This document shows, piece by piece, positions 19,233 to 26,950 of a stretch of 64,000 nt of DNA. The stretch is from NCBI RefSeq assembly GCF_011927785.1, contig NZ_JAATJK010000001.1, forward strand, positions 3,100,001 through 3,164,000, read 5' to 3'. The number at the start of each line of letters is the position of its first letter. The stretch's first letter is position 1. The translations under genes and the position numbers were made by a program. The DNA is from Micromonospora profundi. Lineage in GTDB: Bacteria > Actinomycetota > Actinomycetes > Mycobacteriales > Micromonosporaceae. The notes under the pieces were generated by a model that saw nothing but the letters and a program-made list of their open reading frames with translations, searched no databases and was not told the origin of the DNA.

Positions 19233-22138
19233 TGCTGCGTTCCCGCCGTGTCAACGGATCGGGCCCGGCGTTCCAGCACCTTGCGGTCGGCGAGGTCGTA
19301 GGCGAGGAATTCGAGGCGCCGGCCATCCACCATGAACAAGCGGTTGCAGTGCATGTGCAGCACGGAGGCGGCAATGGGCATCGGCAGCGACCCGCCACTG
19401 GTGGCGATCAGGTCGGTCAGCCGCAGTAACGTCACCCCGTCTACGGTGGCCGAGGCGAGGTAGGCATCCAGGTCGGCCCGATGTCTCCGGAAGAATCTGC
19501 CGCGCACGTTGCGGGTGCCGCCGTATTCCAGGCCGAGACCGTCGCGGCAGCGGCACAGGAAGTCGTGCTGCTGATCGAGGGTGCTGGTAAGCCTGCCGGT
19601 CCAGGCGAGGATGTCGGCGACGCTCTGGTAGAGGCGGAGCTGTTCGGGCGTACCCGAAGCCACCAGCCGGGCCACCGCTGCGCTGTCGGCGGTGAACAGC
19701 GCCTCGGCCTTGCGCAGCGAGGAGTGTCCGCCGTAGCGGGCCACCTCGGGGATGTACTCGTCCATCACGGCTCGGGTGATCAGTCCTTCGGCGCGCAGCG
19801 CGGTGGCGAAGGCGTCCATCGCGGTCAACACGCCCGGCCGGTGCTCCGGCCCGGCCGGGCGCATCCGGACCCGCAGGTGAAAGCCTTCGTCGAGGTAGCG
19901 CAGGAAGAACCAGTCGTCGATCAGGCCGGCCTCGCCGAGCCGCTCGACGTGCCTGGCGATCCGGGCGAGCACCGCGTCGGCAGCCGACGATCCGCAGTAG
20001 AGCTTGAAGTACACCCAGGCGAGCCCGGCCCGCGGGTCGAAAGGTGCCACCGGCAGCCGGCGTCGCGGCAGCTTCTCCTCCCGGCGCAGCGGGATGGTCA
20101 CCTCGCACACGTGCCGCCCGGTCGGTCCGACGGCCGTCGGGCTCTCGATGTGCGGCAGCTCGGTCAGCTCCACGCGTTCGTTCTTTGCCGGCCGGGTCAG
20201 CGCCAGCGCGATCGATCGGGCCGAGTCGACGTCGACGGGCAGCAGGCGGTCGTCCTCCCCGACACCGACGAAGCGCCGCTTCCCCAGACCGGGCAACCGG
20301 CGGCGCAGCTCCGCGGACGGGTCGTCCGAGACCAGCACCTCCTTGACGGCCGCACCGGTCAGCGCCCAGATCTCCGGTGCGACGATCACCCGGCCGCAGA
20401 CGACCCGGGGTAGGTGCGGCTGAGGGCTCAGCGCGCCCCAGGACCAGCCCACGGCGCCCGGTGACACCATCATGCCGAGGAAACTGTAGATCGGATCGAG
20501 GCCCGGCGCGGTCACGTTGTGGGCGGCGTTCATCTCAAGGATGACGTCCCGCCCGGTGACGCTGTCGCGCAGCCGCAGCGTTTCGCCATCCAGGCGAAGC
20601 CGCAGCCGGTCCAGCGAAAGTGATCCGTCGCCGCCGCCGCCGAGGGCGACGTCGTGCCGGAAGACCCGCGGCCGCACCAGGGCGTTGCTCACCCGACCGC
20701 CCGGCGAGTAGACCAGCTCGGCATGCAGTGGCGCATCTGGATCGTCGGCATCCTCGGCAGTCGCCTCGGACCAGGCGCGCACCGCCTCGGTCGTCTCCTC
20801 GCGCCCGACCACGAACCGGGCGATCAGCGCCAGCGACGTCCGCTGGTAGCCGGCCGTGAGCATGCTGTCGAAGCGGCCCTCGTGGTTGTCGAGCAAGGAC
20901 GCGAGCAGCCCGCGGCTGGTCGTCCGAGGCACACCCGGCAGCTGGGAGATGTCGATCTCGCCGCCGTGCTGGGCCCACTCGCCGAACAACCGGAGCAGTT
21001 CCCGGGGCACCTCGACCAGAGGACGGGAATGCTGCATCGTCACTTCGGCCTGCTGCGCCAGCGGCGAGACGTTGCGGTCGCCGGGCTGCAGCACGCCGTT
21101 CTCGAGGTCCAGCGCTTCGAGCAGTGGCACCTCGGCGTCCTCGTAGCGGCGCCGGAACGCCTTGCGGAACTCGGTCAGCAGCACCTGCCTGCCGAATAGC
21201 TTCTCGACCCGCCGGACCACGTCGGTCAGGTCCTGCACCGTGCGCCGATCGAGCGTCGCGGCCGCGAGGTCCATCTCCAGGTCGAGATGGAAACGCCGGT
21301 TCGGTGGCACGTCCGCCAGCGACGGGACCTCCTCGACGAAGCGCCGGAAGGCGGCCTCCAGACGGCCTCCGAGTGCGGGCTCGATCCGGCGCAGGGTGCG
21401 CACCTCAGCACCGAGCCCTGCCAGGGCACCGGCGCGGAGCTGGTCACCGATCCGATCCAGGGTCGACAGGGCGAGGTCGAATGGTTCGTCACCCGGGCGC
21501 ACAAGATCGATGGCAGTGGTGAGCAGTTCGCTCTGCACCGCACGATCGACGAAGGATCGCAGCGCGGCGCGCGACGTCCCGGGGAAACGACCCTCGAGTG
21601 CATCCAGCAGTTCGCCGGCCAGCAGAGTCTTCTCGCCGACGATGTCGAGCACGGTGTCGATGGCCGCGGTGCCCCGCACGCTCACCATGTCGGCGGTCGC
21701 GTCCCCTGCCTTCATGTAGCGCAAGCCACCGGCCTGCCGCCGCAGGGTGCGGTTGCGGCGTAACGGCCGACGGTCGGGGTCCGCCACGGCGATCGCCTCG
21801 GCGACCAGGCGTTCGAGCAGCTCGAAATCCACCCGGATCCCCGCCCGGTGCCGCTCCCGCGGGCCGAGCTCTATGCGCCGGTCCGCGCCGACCTTGACGT
21901 GCCGCGTGCCGGCGAGCAGCCCGAACGGGGTGGCGCGGCCGCCCATCCTGGCGATGTAGCGCATCGTGGTCTCGTGCGGCCGGGGCGGTTGCTCGCCCGG
22001 TATGCCCTCCGGCGAACTCCACGCCAGGTCGACGACGGACCGGACCAGGTCACCGCCAGTGTCGTCACGGGCGAGCAGGTCAGCGGCCTCCTCGACGCTG
22101 AGCAGGGGGATCCGCGCCATGGCGAAATCGGTGGTCAT
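19229..22138 (-). CDS. full-length class I lantibiotic dehydratase LanB
   Basis: A 969-residue LanB containing both the N-terminal tRNA-Glu-dependent glutamylation region (starting PLLSVEEAADLL; MGGRATPFGLLAG at ~65-77, a LanB hallmark) and the C-terminal glutamate-elimination SpaB_C domain in the last ~270 residues (AWVYFKLYCGS, then DWFFLRYLDEGFHLRVR). It dehydrates Ser and Thr of the precursor to Dha and Dhb. It is one fused protein, unlike the split LanB of thiopeptide pathways. The start overlaps the luciferase-like gene by ATGA. Combined with LanC, this defines a class I lanthipeptide route. Confidence 0.95.
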   Translation of the reverse strand: MTTDFAMARIPLLSVEEAADLLARDDTGGDLVRSVVDLAWSSPEGIPGEQPPRPHETTMRYIARMGGRATPFGLLAGTRHVKVGADRRIELGPRERHRAGIRVDFELLERLVAEAIAVADPDRRPLRRNRTLRRQAGGLRYMKAGDATADMVSVRGTAAIDTVLDIVGEKTLLAGELLDALEGRFPGTSRAALRSFVDRAVQSELLTTAIDLVRPGDEPFDLALSTLDRIGDQLRAGALAGLGAEVRTLRRIEPALGGRLEAAFRRFVEEVPSLADVPPNRRFHLDLEMDLAAATLDRRTVQDLTDVVRRVEKLFGRQVLLTEFRKAFRRRYEDAEVPLLEALDLENGVLQPGDRNVSPLAQQAEVTMQHSRPLVEVPRELLRLFGEWAQHGGEIDISQLPGVPRTTSRGLLASLLDNHEGRFDSMLTAGYQRTSLALIARFVVGREETTEAVRAWSEATAEDADDPDAPLHAELVYSPGGRVSNALVRPRVFRHDVALGGGGDGSLSLDRLRLRLDGETLRLRDSVTGRDVILEMNAAHNVTAPGLDPIYSFLGMMVSPGAVGWSWGALSPQPHLPRVVCGRVIVAPEIWALTGAAVKEVLVSDDPSAELRRRLPGLGKRRFVGVGEDDRLLPVDVDSARSIALALTRPAKNERVELTELPHIESPTAVGPTGRHVCEVTIPLRREEKLPRRRLPVAPFDPRAGLAWVYFKLYCGSSAADAVLARIARHVERLGEAGLIDDWFFLRYLDEGFHLRVRMRPAGPEHRPGVLTAMDAFATALRAEGLITRAVMDEYIPEVARYGGHSSLRKAEALFTADSAAVARLVASGTPEQLRLYQSVADILAWTGRLTSTLDQQHDFLCRCRDGLGLEYGGTRNVRGRFFRRHRADLDAYLASATVDGVTLLRLTDLIATSGGSLPMPIAASVLHMHCNRLFMVDGRRLEFLAYDLADRKVLERRARSVDTAGTQQ

Positions 22139-23001
22139 CGTCGCGGGCTCCGTTCCGTGGTTTCGGGCCTGGCGGAAACCAGGTCGTAGATCTCACGAAG
22201 CGCCCGCAGGTGGTCGTCCCGCCGGCTCGACGTCTCGATCAGGATCACTTCGTCCGCGCCGGTCAGCCGCAGAACGTTGGCGATGGTCTCGGCGCAGTCC
22301 GCCGCCGTGCCGGTGGTCACCGCATACGGCTGCCGGTCCGCGTCGACGAGGGCTCGCCGGGGATCAGCATTCGCGGCCACCGCGACGGCGACCGCCGTGC
22401 TTCCGGAGGAACCTCTGGCCCGGTACTTCTCCAGCGCGCGCATGCAGGTATCGAGATCGGGGTTGAGGAACAGGCCGTGGCAGTAGTTGGCCCCGGCGTC
22501 GGCAGCCGTACCGGCCGAACCTCCGCCCGCGCCATGCATCCACAGTTCGTACGGCTCGGTCAGCGGCCCGGTGACCTCGCTGCCCGTCGCTAGCGTGCTG
22601 AGCAGGTCCTCGACCGCGCGGTCAAGCTGCTGGTCGTCCTTGGCTAGCCGACTGAGGAACTCCGCGCTCGCCCCGCGCCCGATGCCGACGTCGAGCCGGG
22701 GGCCGCAGAACGCGGCGGCGGTCACAAAGTCCTCGGCTGTCAACGACGGGTCCCGGAGCCGCAGCAGGCTGACCGCGGTGCCGACCCGAGCCCGGGTGGT
22801 GTGGCTGCCCAGCACCGCGACGATCGGCAGGGGATTGGTGCTGGCCGAGCCGGGGCCGTGGTGCTCCGGCACCCAGATCCGCCGGTATCCGATCGCTTCG
22901 GCCGCCATTGCCCCGGCGAAGGCGGTGCGGTGCTTGTCCGCCACGGCCGTGCCGCAGGACAGGTCCAGATATTCCAGGACTCCCAACGGGGCTTTTGTCA
23001 T
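22135..23001 (-). CDS. luciferase-like flavin/F420-dependent oxidoreductase
   Basis: A 288-residue TIM-barrel luciferase-like protein. Visible hallmarks are GYRRIWVPEHHGPG (~38-51), PLPIVAVLGSHTTRARVGTA and RLDVGIGRG. It could be a flavin-dependent monooxygenase, or a dehydroamino acid reductase that turns Dha/Dhb into D-Ala/D-Abu; luciferase-like enzymes with that job are known from class I lanthipeptides (LanJ types such as CrnJ and LxmJ). It sits between the exporter and lanB with a one-base gap and a four-base overlap, so it is a dedicated tailoring enzyme. The cofactor (FMN or F420) cannot be told from sequence by eye. Confidence 0.85.
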   Translation of the reverse strand: MTKAPLGVLEYLDLSCGTAVADKHRTAFAGAMAAEAIGYRRIWVPEHHGPGSASTNPLPIVAVLGSHTTRARVGTAVSLLRLRDPSLTAEDFVTAAAFCGPRLDVGIGRGASAEFLSRLAKDDQQLDRAVEDLLSTLATGSEVTGPLTEPYELWMHGAGGGSAGTAADAGANYCHGLFLNPDLDTCMRALEKYRARGSSGSTAVAVAVAANADPRRALVDADRQPYAVTTGTAADCAETIANVLRLTGADEVILIETSSRRDDHLRALREIYDLVSARPETTERSPRR

Positions 23002-23002
23002 G

Positions 23003-24838
23003 TCACGACACCGTTCCCGCCGTCGGCGTCACCTGGTAGGCGCTGGCCTGCAGCGTGTACATCTCCGCGTAGAGACCGCCCGCCGCCATCAGGCTGTCGT
23101 GCGTGCCGCGTTCGACGATCCGGCCGGCGTCGAAAACGAAGATCTGGTCGGCGTCGCGGACGTTCGAGAAGCGGTGCGACACCAGGATGCTGGTCTTGCC
23201 ACGCAGCACCTCGCGGAGACCTCTCAGCAACGCGTGGTCGGCGTGCGCGTCGAGCGCGGAGGTCGGCTCGTCCATGATCACCAGTTCGCGGTCGCGGTAG
23301 ACGGCGCGGGCGATGGCCAGGCGCTGAAGCTCGCCGCCGGACAGTGACGTGCCGTCGCCGAACTCGGGCCCGAGCGCGGTGTCAATGCCTTGTCGAAGAC
23401 TGCCGACGAGGTCGTCTGCTCCGGCGGCGGCCAGCGATTCGCGCAGCCGGCCGTTGTCGCGGTCGCGTCCGATGTCGCCGAGCCCGACATTGTCGGCGAT
23501 CGAGAAGTGATACGTCATGTGGTCCTGGAACACAGCGGTGACCCGGTCGCGCAGACCCTCACGGTCCAGGTCGCCGGTGTCGACGTCGTTCCAGCGCACC
23601 GTGCCGTCCGCCGGCTCGTACAGGAAGGCCAGGATCTTGGCCAGGGTCGTCTTGCCGGAACCGTTCGGCCCGACGAAAGCGATGAGCTCTCCCGCACGGA
23701 TCGTGAGGGAGACGCCGTCCAGGGCGGTCCGGTCGCCACCGGGATAGGCGAACGTCACGTCACGGACCTCAAGCCGGCGCAGGGGCTCCGGGCGCTGCTC
23801 GCTGTTCCGGCTGGTCTTCGCCTGCTCGACCTGGTCGTAGAAGGCCTGCTGATCGCCGAGGAAGAGACCAGCCTCGGACAGTTCGGCGATCGGGCCGCCC
23901 AACCCGCCGACGGCGGCAGCCAGCCGGCTCAAGGCGAAGATCGTGGTCAGCAGGGTGGCCGTGTCCATCGAACGGGTGGTGTAAAACCAGGCGAGAGTCG
24001 CGATCGCGACGGACAGCACGAGTCCGACGGTGATCTGACTGAGCGCGTGCTTGCGCCACTGCCGGGCCATCATCTGCCGAAGCTCGGCATAGCGCTCGAC
24101 CGACAACTGCCGGTATTGCTCCGCGAAGTGGCCGGTCAGCCGGAACGATCGGCCCTCAGCGGCGGGCTGACGGCCGATGATGAGCTGGCCCAGATACCGG
24201 CGGCGCCGCTCCAACGGGGTGATGTTCTGGAAGTAACTGAATCTGTCGCCGGCCAGCGCAGACGAGATCAACATGATGGGCGCGGCCGCGATCAGCATAA
24301 TCGGTAGTAGCAGCGGCTCCAGCACCACCAGCAGCGCGGCGACGGCGAGGATCTGGAAGATGGAGGCGACCAGGCCGGTCACCCCGCGTACGACTTGGCG
24401 CGGCTTGTAGTCGGCTGTCGTCTCGGCGCGGCTGATCCGGTCGTGCACGATCGGGTCATCGAAGTCGGCCAGTTCGAGCGAGCCGATGGCCTGATGCATG
24501 CGAACGGCGCTGAACTGCCGGACCCGCTCCAGCAGCAGCTCTTCCAAGGTGTATCTCAGGTTGTTGAGGAACTGCACCAGCACAGTGACCAACACTGCGC
24601 CAACCAGCCAGGGCAGCAGCGGCCCCAATGACGGCCGGGCCATGCTGGTGCTGGTCAGGAAAACGCCGGCCCCGCCCCGGAAGATCAGCAGCAGTCCGAC
24701 CCCGAGCAGACCCTCCAGCACCGGCAGGACAATGAGGACGAAGCTGAACAGCGACCGGCTGGCCAGCCAGCTGAGCTGCAATGCGCCGGCAATGTTCGCC
24801 GGCATCGAGCGCCGCGAACCCGGGTCACGAAGTGCCAT
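23003..24838 (-). CDS. ABC exporter, fused membrane and ATPase domains
   Basis: A 611-residue half-transporter. I chose the ATG at 24836-24838 (GGGAAGG site upstream) over an in-frame TTG at 24853. Residues ~20-330 hold five to six membrane helices; ~365-600 are the nucleotide-binding domain with Walker A GPNGSGKTT, signature SGGELQRLA, Walker B LVIMDEPTSALD and H-loop SHRFS. There is no N-terminal C39 peptidase domain, so it cannot cleave a leader during export. It is the first gene after lanA in the same direction and is the likely LanT exporter of the modified peptide. Confidence 0.9.
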   Translation of the reverse strand: MALRDPGSRRSMPANIAGALQLSWLASRSLFSFVLIVLPVLEGLLGVGLLLIFRGGAGVFLTSTSMARPSLGPLLPWLVGAVLVTVLVQFLNNLRYTLEELLLERVRQFSAVRMHQAIGSLELADFDDPIVHDRISRAETTADYKPRQVVRGVTGLVASIFQILAVAALLVVLEPLLLPIMLIAAAPIMLISSALAGDRFSYFQNITPLERRRRYLGQLIIGRQPAAEGRSFRLTGHFAEQYRQLSVERYAELRQMMARQWRKHALSQITVGLVLSVAIATLAWFYTTRSMDTATLLTTIFALSRLAAAVGGLGGPIAELSEAGLFLGDQQAFYDQVEQAKTSRNSEQRPEPLRRLEVRDVTFAYPGGDRTALDGVSLTIRAGELIAFVGPNGSGKTTLAKILAFLYEPADGTVRWNDVDTGDLDREGLRDRVTAVFQDHMTYHFSIADNVGLGDIGRDRDNGRLRESLAAAGADDLVGSLRQGIDTALGPEFGDGTSLSGGELQRLAIARAVYRDRELVIMDEPTSALDAHADHALLRGLREVLRGKTSILVSHRFSNVRDADQIFVFDAGRIVERGTHDSLMAAGGLYAEMYTLQASAYQVTPTAGTVS

Positions 24839-24896
24839 GCGTGTCCTTCCCAACGTGCACTGATGGTTGCGATGCCGCTGCCGGCAAATCCATGAT

Positions 24897-24932
24897 GGGC
24901 GGGCGGCGCATCGTGTGATGCGCCGCCCGCCC
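24897..24932 (-). terminator. 16-bp hairpin after lanA (attenuator or terminator)
   Basis: Bases 24897-24912 and 24917-24932 are perfect complements with a four-base loop, in the gap between the lanA stop and the exporter start. No long T-tract follows, so partial read-through is likely. That would keep precursor mRNA in excess over enzymes, as is common after RiPP precursor genes. Confidence 0.75.
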
Positions 24933-24982
24933 AGCCGAATCCCTTACGAGACCGTCTCAGCGGCCCGTACGCGGGTATTCGA

Positions 24983-25174
24983 TCAGCAGGAACACGTCGA
25001 GGCGTCACACACTGAACCGCAGGTCGCGGTGCAGCTCCAGCACGTGGTCGTGGTGGTCCAGCCACCGGCCTCCGGCGACTGGATCGTCAGCGGAGCCTGC
25101 TTGGTGCTGTTCGGAGCGGAGAAAACCTCCACGTCGACCGCAAGGTCGATTGCCTCAACAACATTTTTAGCCAT
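24983..25174 (-). CDS. lanthipeptide precursor peptide LanA
   Basis: A 63-residue precursor. The ATG at 25172-25174 is preceded by GGAGGAGGTGAAAGA, so I prefer it to the in-frame ATG at 25192. Leader ~1-36 is acidic and ends in SPEA; it contains DLAVDVEVFSAP, reminiscent of LanB-recognised leaders. The core begins near GGW at 37-39. It holds five consecutive Thr (40-44), Cys at 45, 48, 52, 56, 61 and 63, Ser at 47, 54, 59 and 62, Thr at 49, 51 and 60, and Trp at 39 and 46. Twelve Ser/Thr face six Cys, so up to six thioether rings with leftover Dha/Dhb are possible. The C-terminal CSC could suggest an S-aminovinyl ring, but no LanD decarboxylase is encoded nearby. The cleavage site is inferred. 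Confidence 0.93.
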   Translation of the reverse strand: MAKNVVEAIDLAVDVEVFSAPNSTKQAPLTIQSPEAGGWTTTTTCWSCTATCGSVCDASTCSC

Positions 25175-25228
25175 TCTTTCACCTCCTCCCAATGTCGATG
25201 CCGCCGCCCTTTAGGAAGCGACAGCGGA

Positions 25229-25258
25229 ACCATACGAAACGACTCAAGCCAAAGGCAA
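25229..25258 (-). promoter_or_regulatory. candidate promoter of lanA
   Basis: On the minus strand, TTGCCT (25253-25258) and TATGGT (25229-25234) are separated by 18 bases, about 55 bases upstream of the lanA ATG. The -10 fits TANNNT well and the -35 only moderately. Placed by eye, not measured. Confidence 0.5.
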
Positions 25259-25428
25259 TACCCGGCCACCGAAAAGCGTTCATGTACGTGCAACAACGGT
25301 TTCGACGAGGATTCCGAGGCAACCGGGCCGGGCAACTCGCCGTCCCGCCGGCGAGACGAACCCGGCTACGAGGAGAGCCTTGAGCAGGCACTGCGTCTAA
25401 CCGGCAGTGAGTGGGGTCGCGCATTTGC

Positions 25429-25457
25429 TTGACAATTCATGGCGTACGTAGCACATT
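25429..25457 (+). promoter_or_regulatory. candidate promoter of the lanC operon
   Basis: A perfect TTGACA (25429-25434) stands out in this GC-rich DNA, with a weak -10 (CACATT, 25452-25457) at 17-base spacing. It is about 95 bases before the lanC GTG. The palindrome GCGTACGTA... between the boxes could bind a regulator. Together with the lanA promoter it makes the 25175-25550 gap a divergent control region. Confidence 0.45.
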
Positions 25458-25550
25458 TCATCAAGCGTTCCCGTGGCGATTTGCTACGTCGTCTCAATGC
25501 CGACGTTTCCCTTTACCGAGCCTGCCCGACCGACGGCTGGGAGGATTATC

Positions 25551-26735
25551 GTGCCCGAAAATCATCGCACGTCCGAGACCTTCGACCTGGCCCGCCTCAT
25601 CTATGACGACGCGCGCTCGATGATCCAGGACGGGCCCAATTTCGCAGACATGCTGGACCTGTCCTTCGCCGGGCTGGAGTTCGAGCGCGCGACCGGCGAC
25701 GGGTTCGCTGCCCGGGACACCTTCTTCGAGGCCATCGACCTGCTTCGGCACTACCGTGACCTGCCGCCGTGGCTCTATGGTGGTGCCGCCCACGCGGCGT
25801 GGACAGCGGTGCAGGTATCCCACAGCACAGGGCTGCCGATCCGGGGCCTCGACGGGCTCGATGACATGATCCTCGGCTGGATCGTTGACTTCCCAGCCAG
25901 GGAGGCCGTCGACCTGCCCAGCGGCCTACTCGGCCTGGGCGTCTACGCGCTGGGCCACCCGAACGCCGACGTCGCGGAGAAGATGACGGCCGAGACGGTG
26001 CGGGCGATCGAGCGGCGGGTCGAGCACGACGACGATGGGATCTTCATCCGGGTCGCGGCCACAGATTTCCGTGAGATTATGAAGCCGCACTCGATCGGCC
26101 AGCGCGATCTCGGCATGGCGCACGGCAACGCCGGCCTGGTCGCCTATCTCAGCCGGGTGACGGTCAGCGGGCTGGATAGCGCCGGTGAGGCGGCCCGGTT
26201 GCTGCGGCCCGCGTTGAGCTGGCTGATGCGACAGCGCAGCGAGCTCGGCGACGCGCTGTTCCCGCACACCGTCGAGAGCCGCTACGAACCGTCGCGGTCC
26301 GCCTGGTGTTACGGCGATCCCGGCGTCTCTTTGGCGCTGGCGGCCGCGGCGACGGCGACCGGCTCCGGTGAGGCGGACGCGATGGCCCGCGAGGCGGCCG
26401 CCATAGTCATCGCCCGGCCGAGCAACCGCGCCAAGGTCGTTGACTCCGGACTGTGCCACGGCGCCGCAGGCCTCTGCTGGTACGGGCGCCGAGCCGCCCA
26501 GCAGTGGGACCTGCCGGGCGCCGACCGCCTGAGCGCCTACTGGGTCGACTACGTCCGCTACGAGCGCGCCCAGGGGCCGCTGCACTATCTCACCGCCGAA
26601 GGTGTGACCCGCCGTCCCTCCTTCCTGGACGGAGACCTCGGGGTGGCGCTGGCCCTGTTGCAGGAGAGCACCGGACAGCCGGCTGCCTGGGAGGATCGGC
26701 TCCTGGGCGGGCCCGTGACCCGGGCCTCGCGATGA
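25551..26735 (+). CDS. lanthionine cyclase LanC
   Basis: A 394-residue LanC-type zinc enzyme that adds Cys thiols to Dha/Dhb to close (methyl)lanthionine rings. I chose the GTG at 25551 because a GGGAGGA site lies six bases before it; an in-frame ATG at 25497 and a start at 25473 lack one. Zinc ligands are visible as AWCYGDPG (Cys253) and GLCHGAAGL (Cys302-His303), with the AHGNAG His at 191. The length is normal for LanC. The stop overlaps the next small gene by ATGA. It is the first gene of the plus-strand arm of the RiPP cluster. Confidence 0.93.
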   Translation: MPENHRTSETFDLARLIYDDARSMIQDGPNFADMLDLSFAGLEFERATGDGFAARDTFFEAIDLLRHYRDLPPWLYGGAAHAAWTAVQVSHSTGLPIRGLDGLDDMILGWIVDFPAREAVDLPSGLLGLGVYALGHPNADVAEKMTAETVRAIERRVEHDDDGIFIRVAATDFREIMKPHSIGQRDLGMAHGNAGLVAYLSRVTVSGLDSAGEAARLLRPALSWLMRQRSELGDALFPHTVESRYEPSRSAWCYGDPGVSLALAAAATATGSGEADAMAREAAAIVIARPSNRAKVVDSGLCHGAAGLCWYGRRAAQQWDLPGADRLSAYWVDYVRYERAQGPLHYLTAEGVTRRPSFLDGDLGVALALLQESTGQPAAWEDRLLGGPVTRASR

Positions 26736-26950
26736 CCGATCCCGTGGCCGGACTGCCCGCCGTGGTTCGCGCGGCGCTCGCCCGCCTGCTGATCGATCCC
26801 GGCCTGGCCCGCGAACTGGCCGACCCCGAGCGGCGGGGCCCACTGATCGCCGAGCTGGGCCTGGCCGGAGTGCCGGAGGCCGAGCTACGTGGGCTGATCG
26901 TCGCGCGTGGCGGCGCGGATCCCGGCACGCCCGAGGAGGCCGGAGCGTGA
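26732..26950 (+). CDS. small unknown protein between lanC and ycaO
   Basis: A 72-residue protein overlapping lanC (ATGA) at its start and ycaO (GTGA) at its end, so it is clearly translated as part of the operon. It is helical, Ala/Leu/Arg-rich and has no Cys, signal or membrane segment. A short pattern of LIDPGLARELADP then GVPEAELRGLI resembles small helical LigA/Nif11-like modules, but I cannot assign a family. Possible roles are a leader-recognition partner for the TfuA-YcaO pair or a small adaptor. Both are guesses from position. Confidence 0.8.
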   Translation: MTDPVAGLPAVVRAALARLLIDPGLARELADPERRGPLIAELGLAGVPEAELRGLIVARGGADPGTPEEAGA

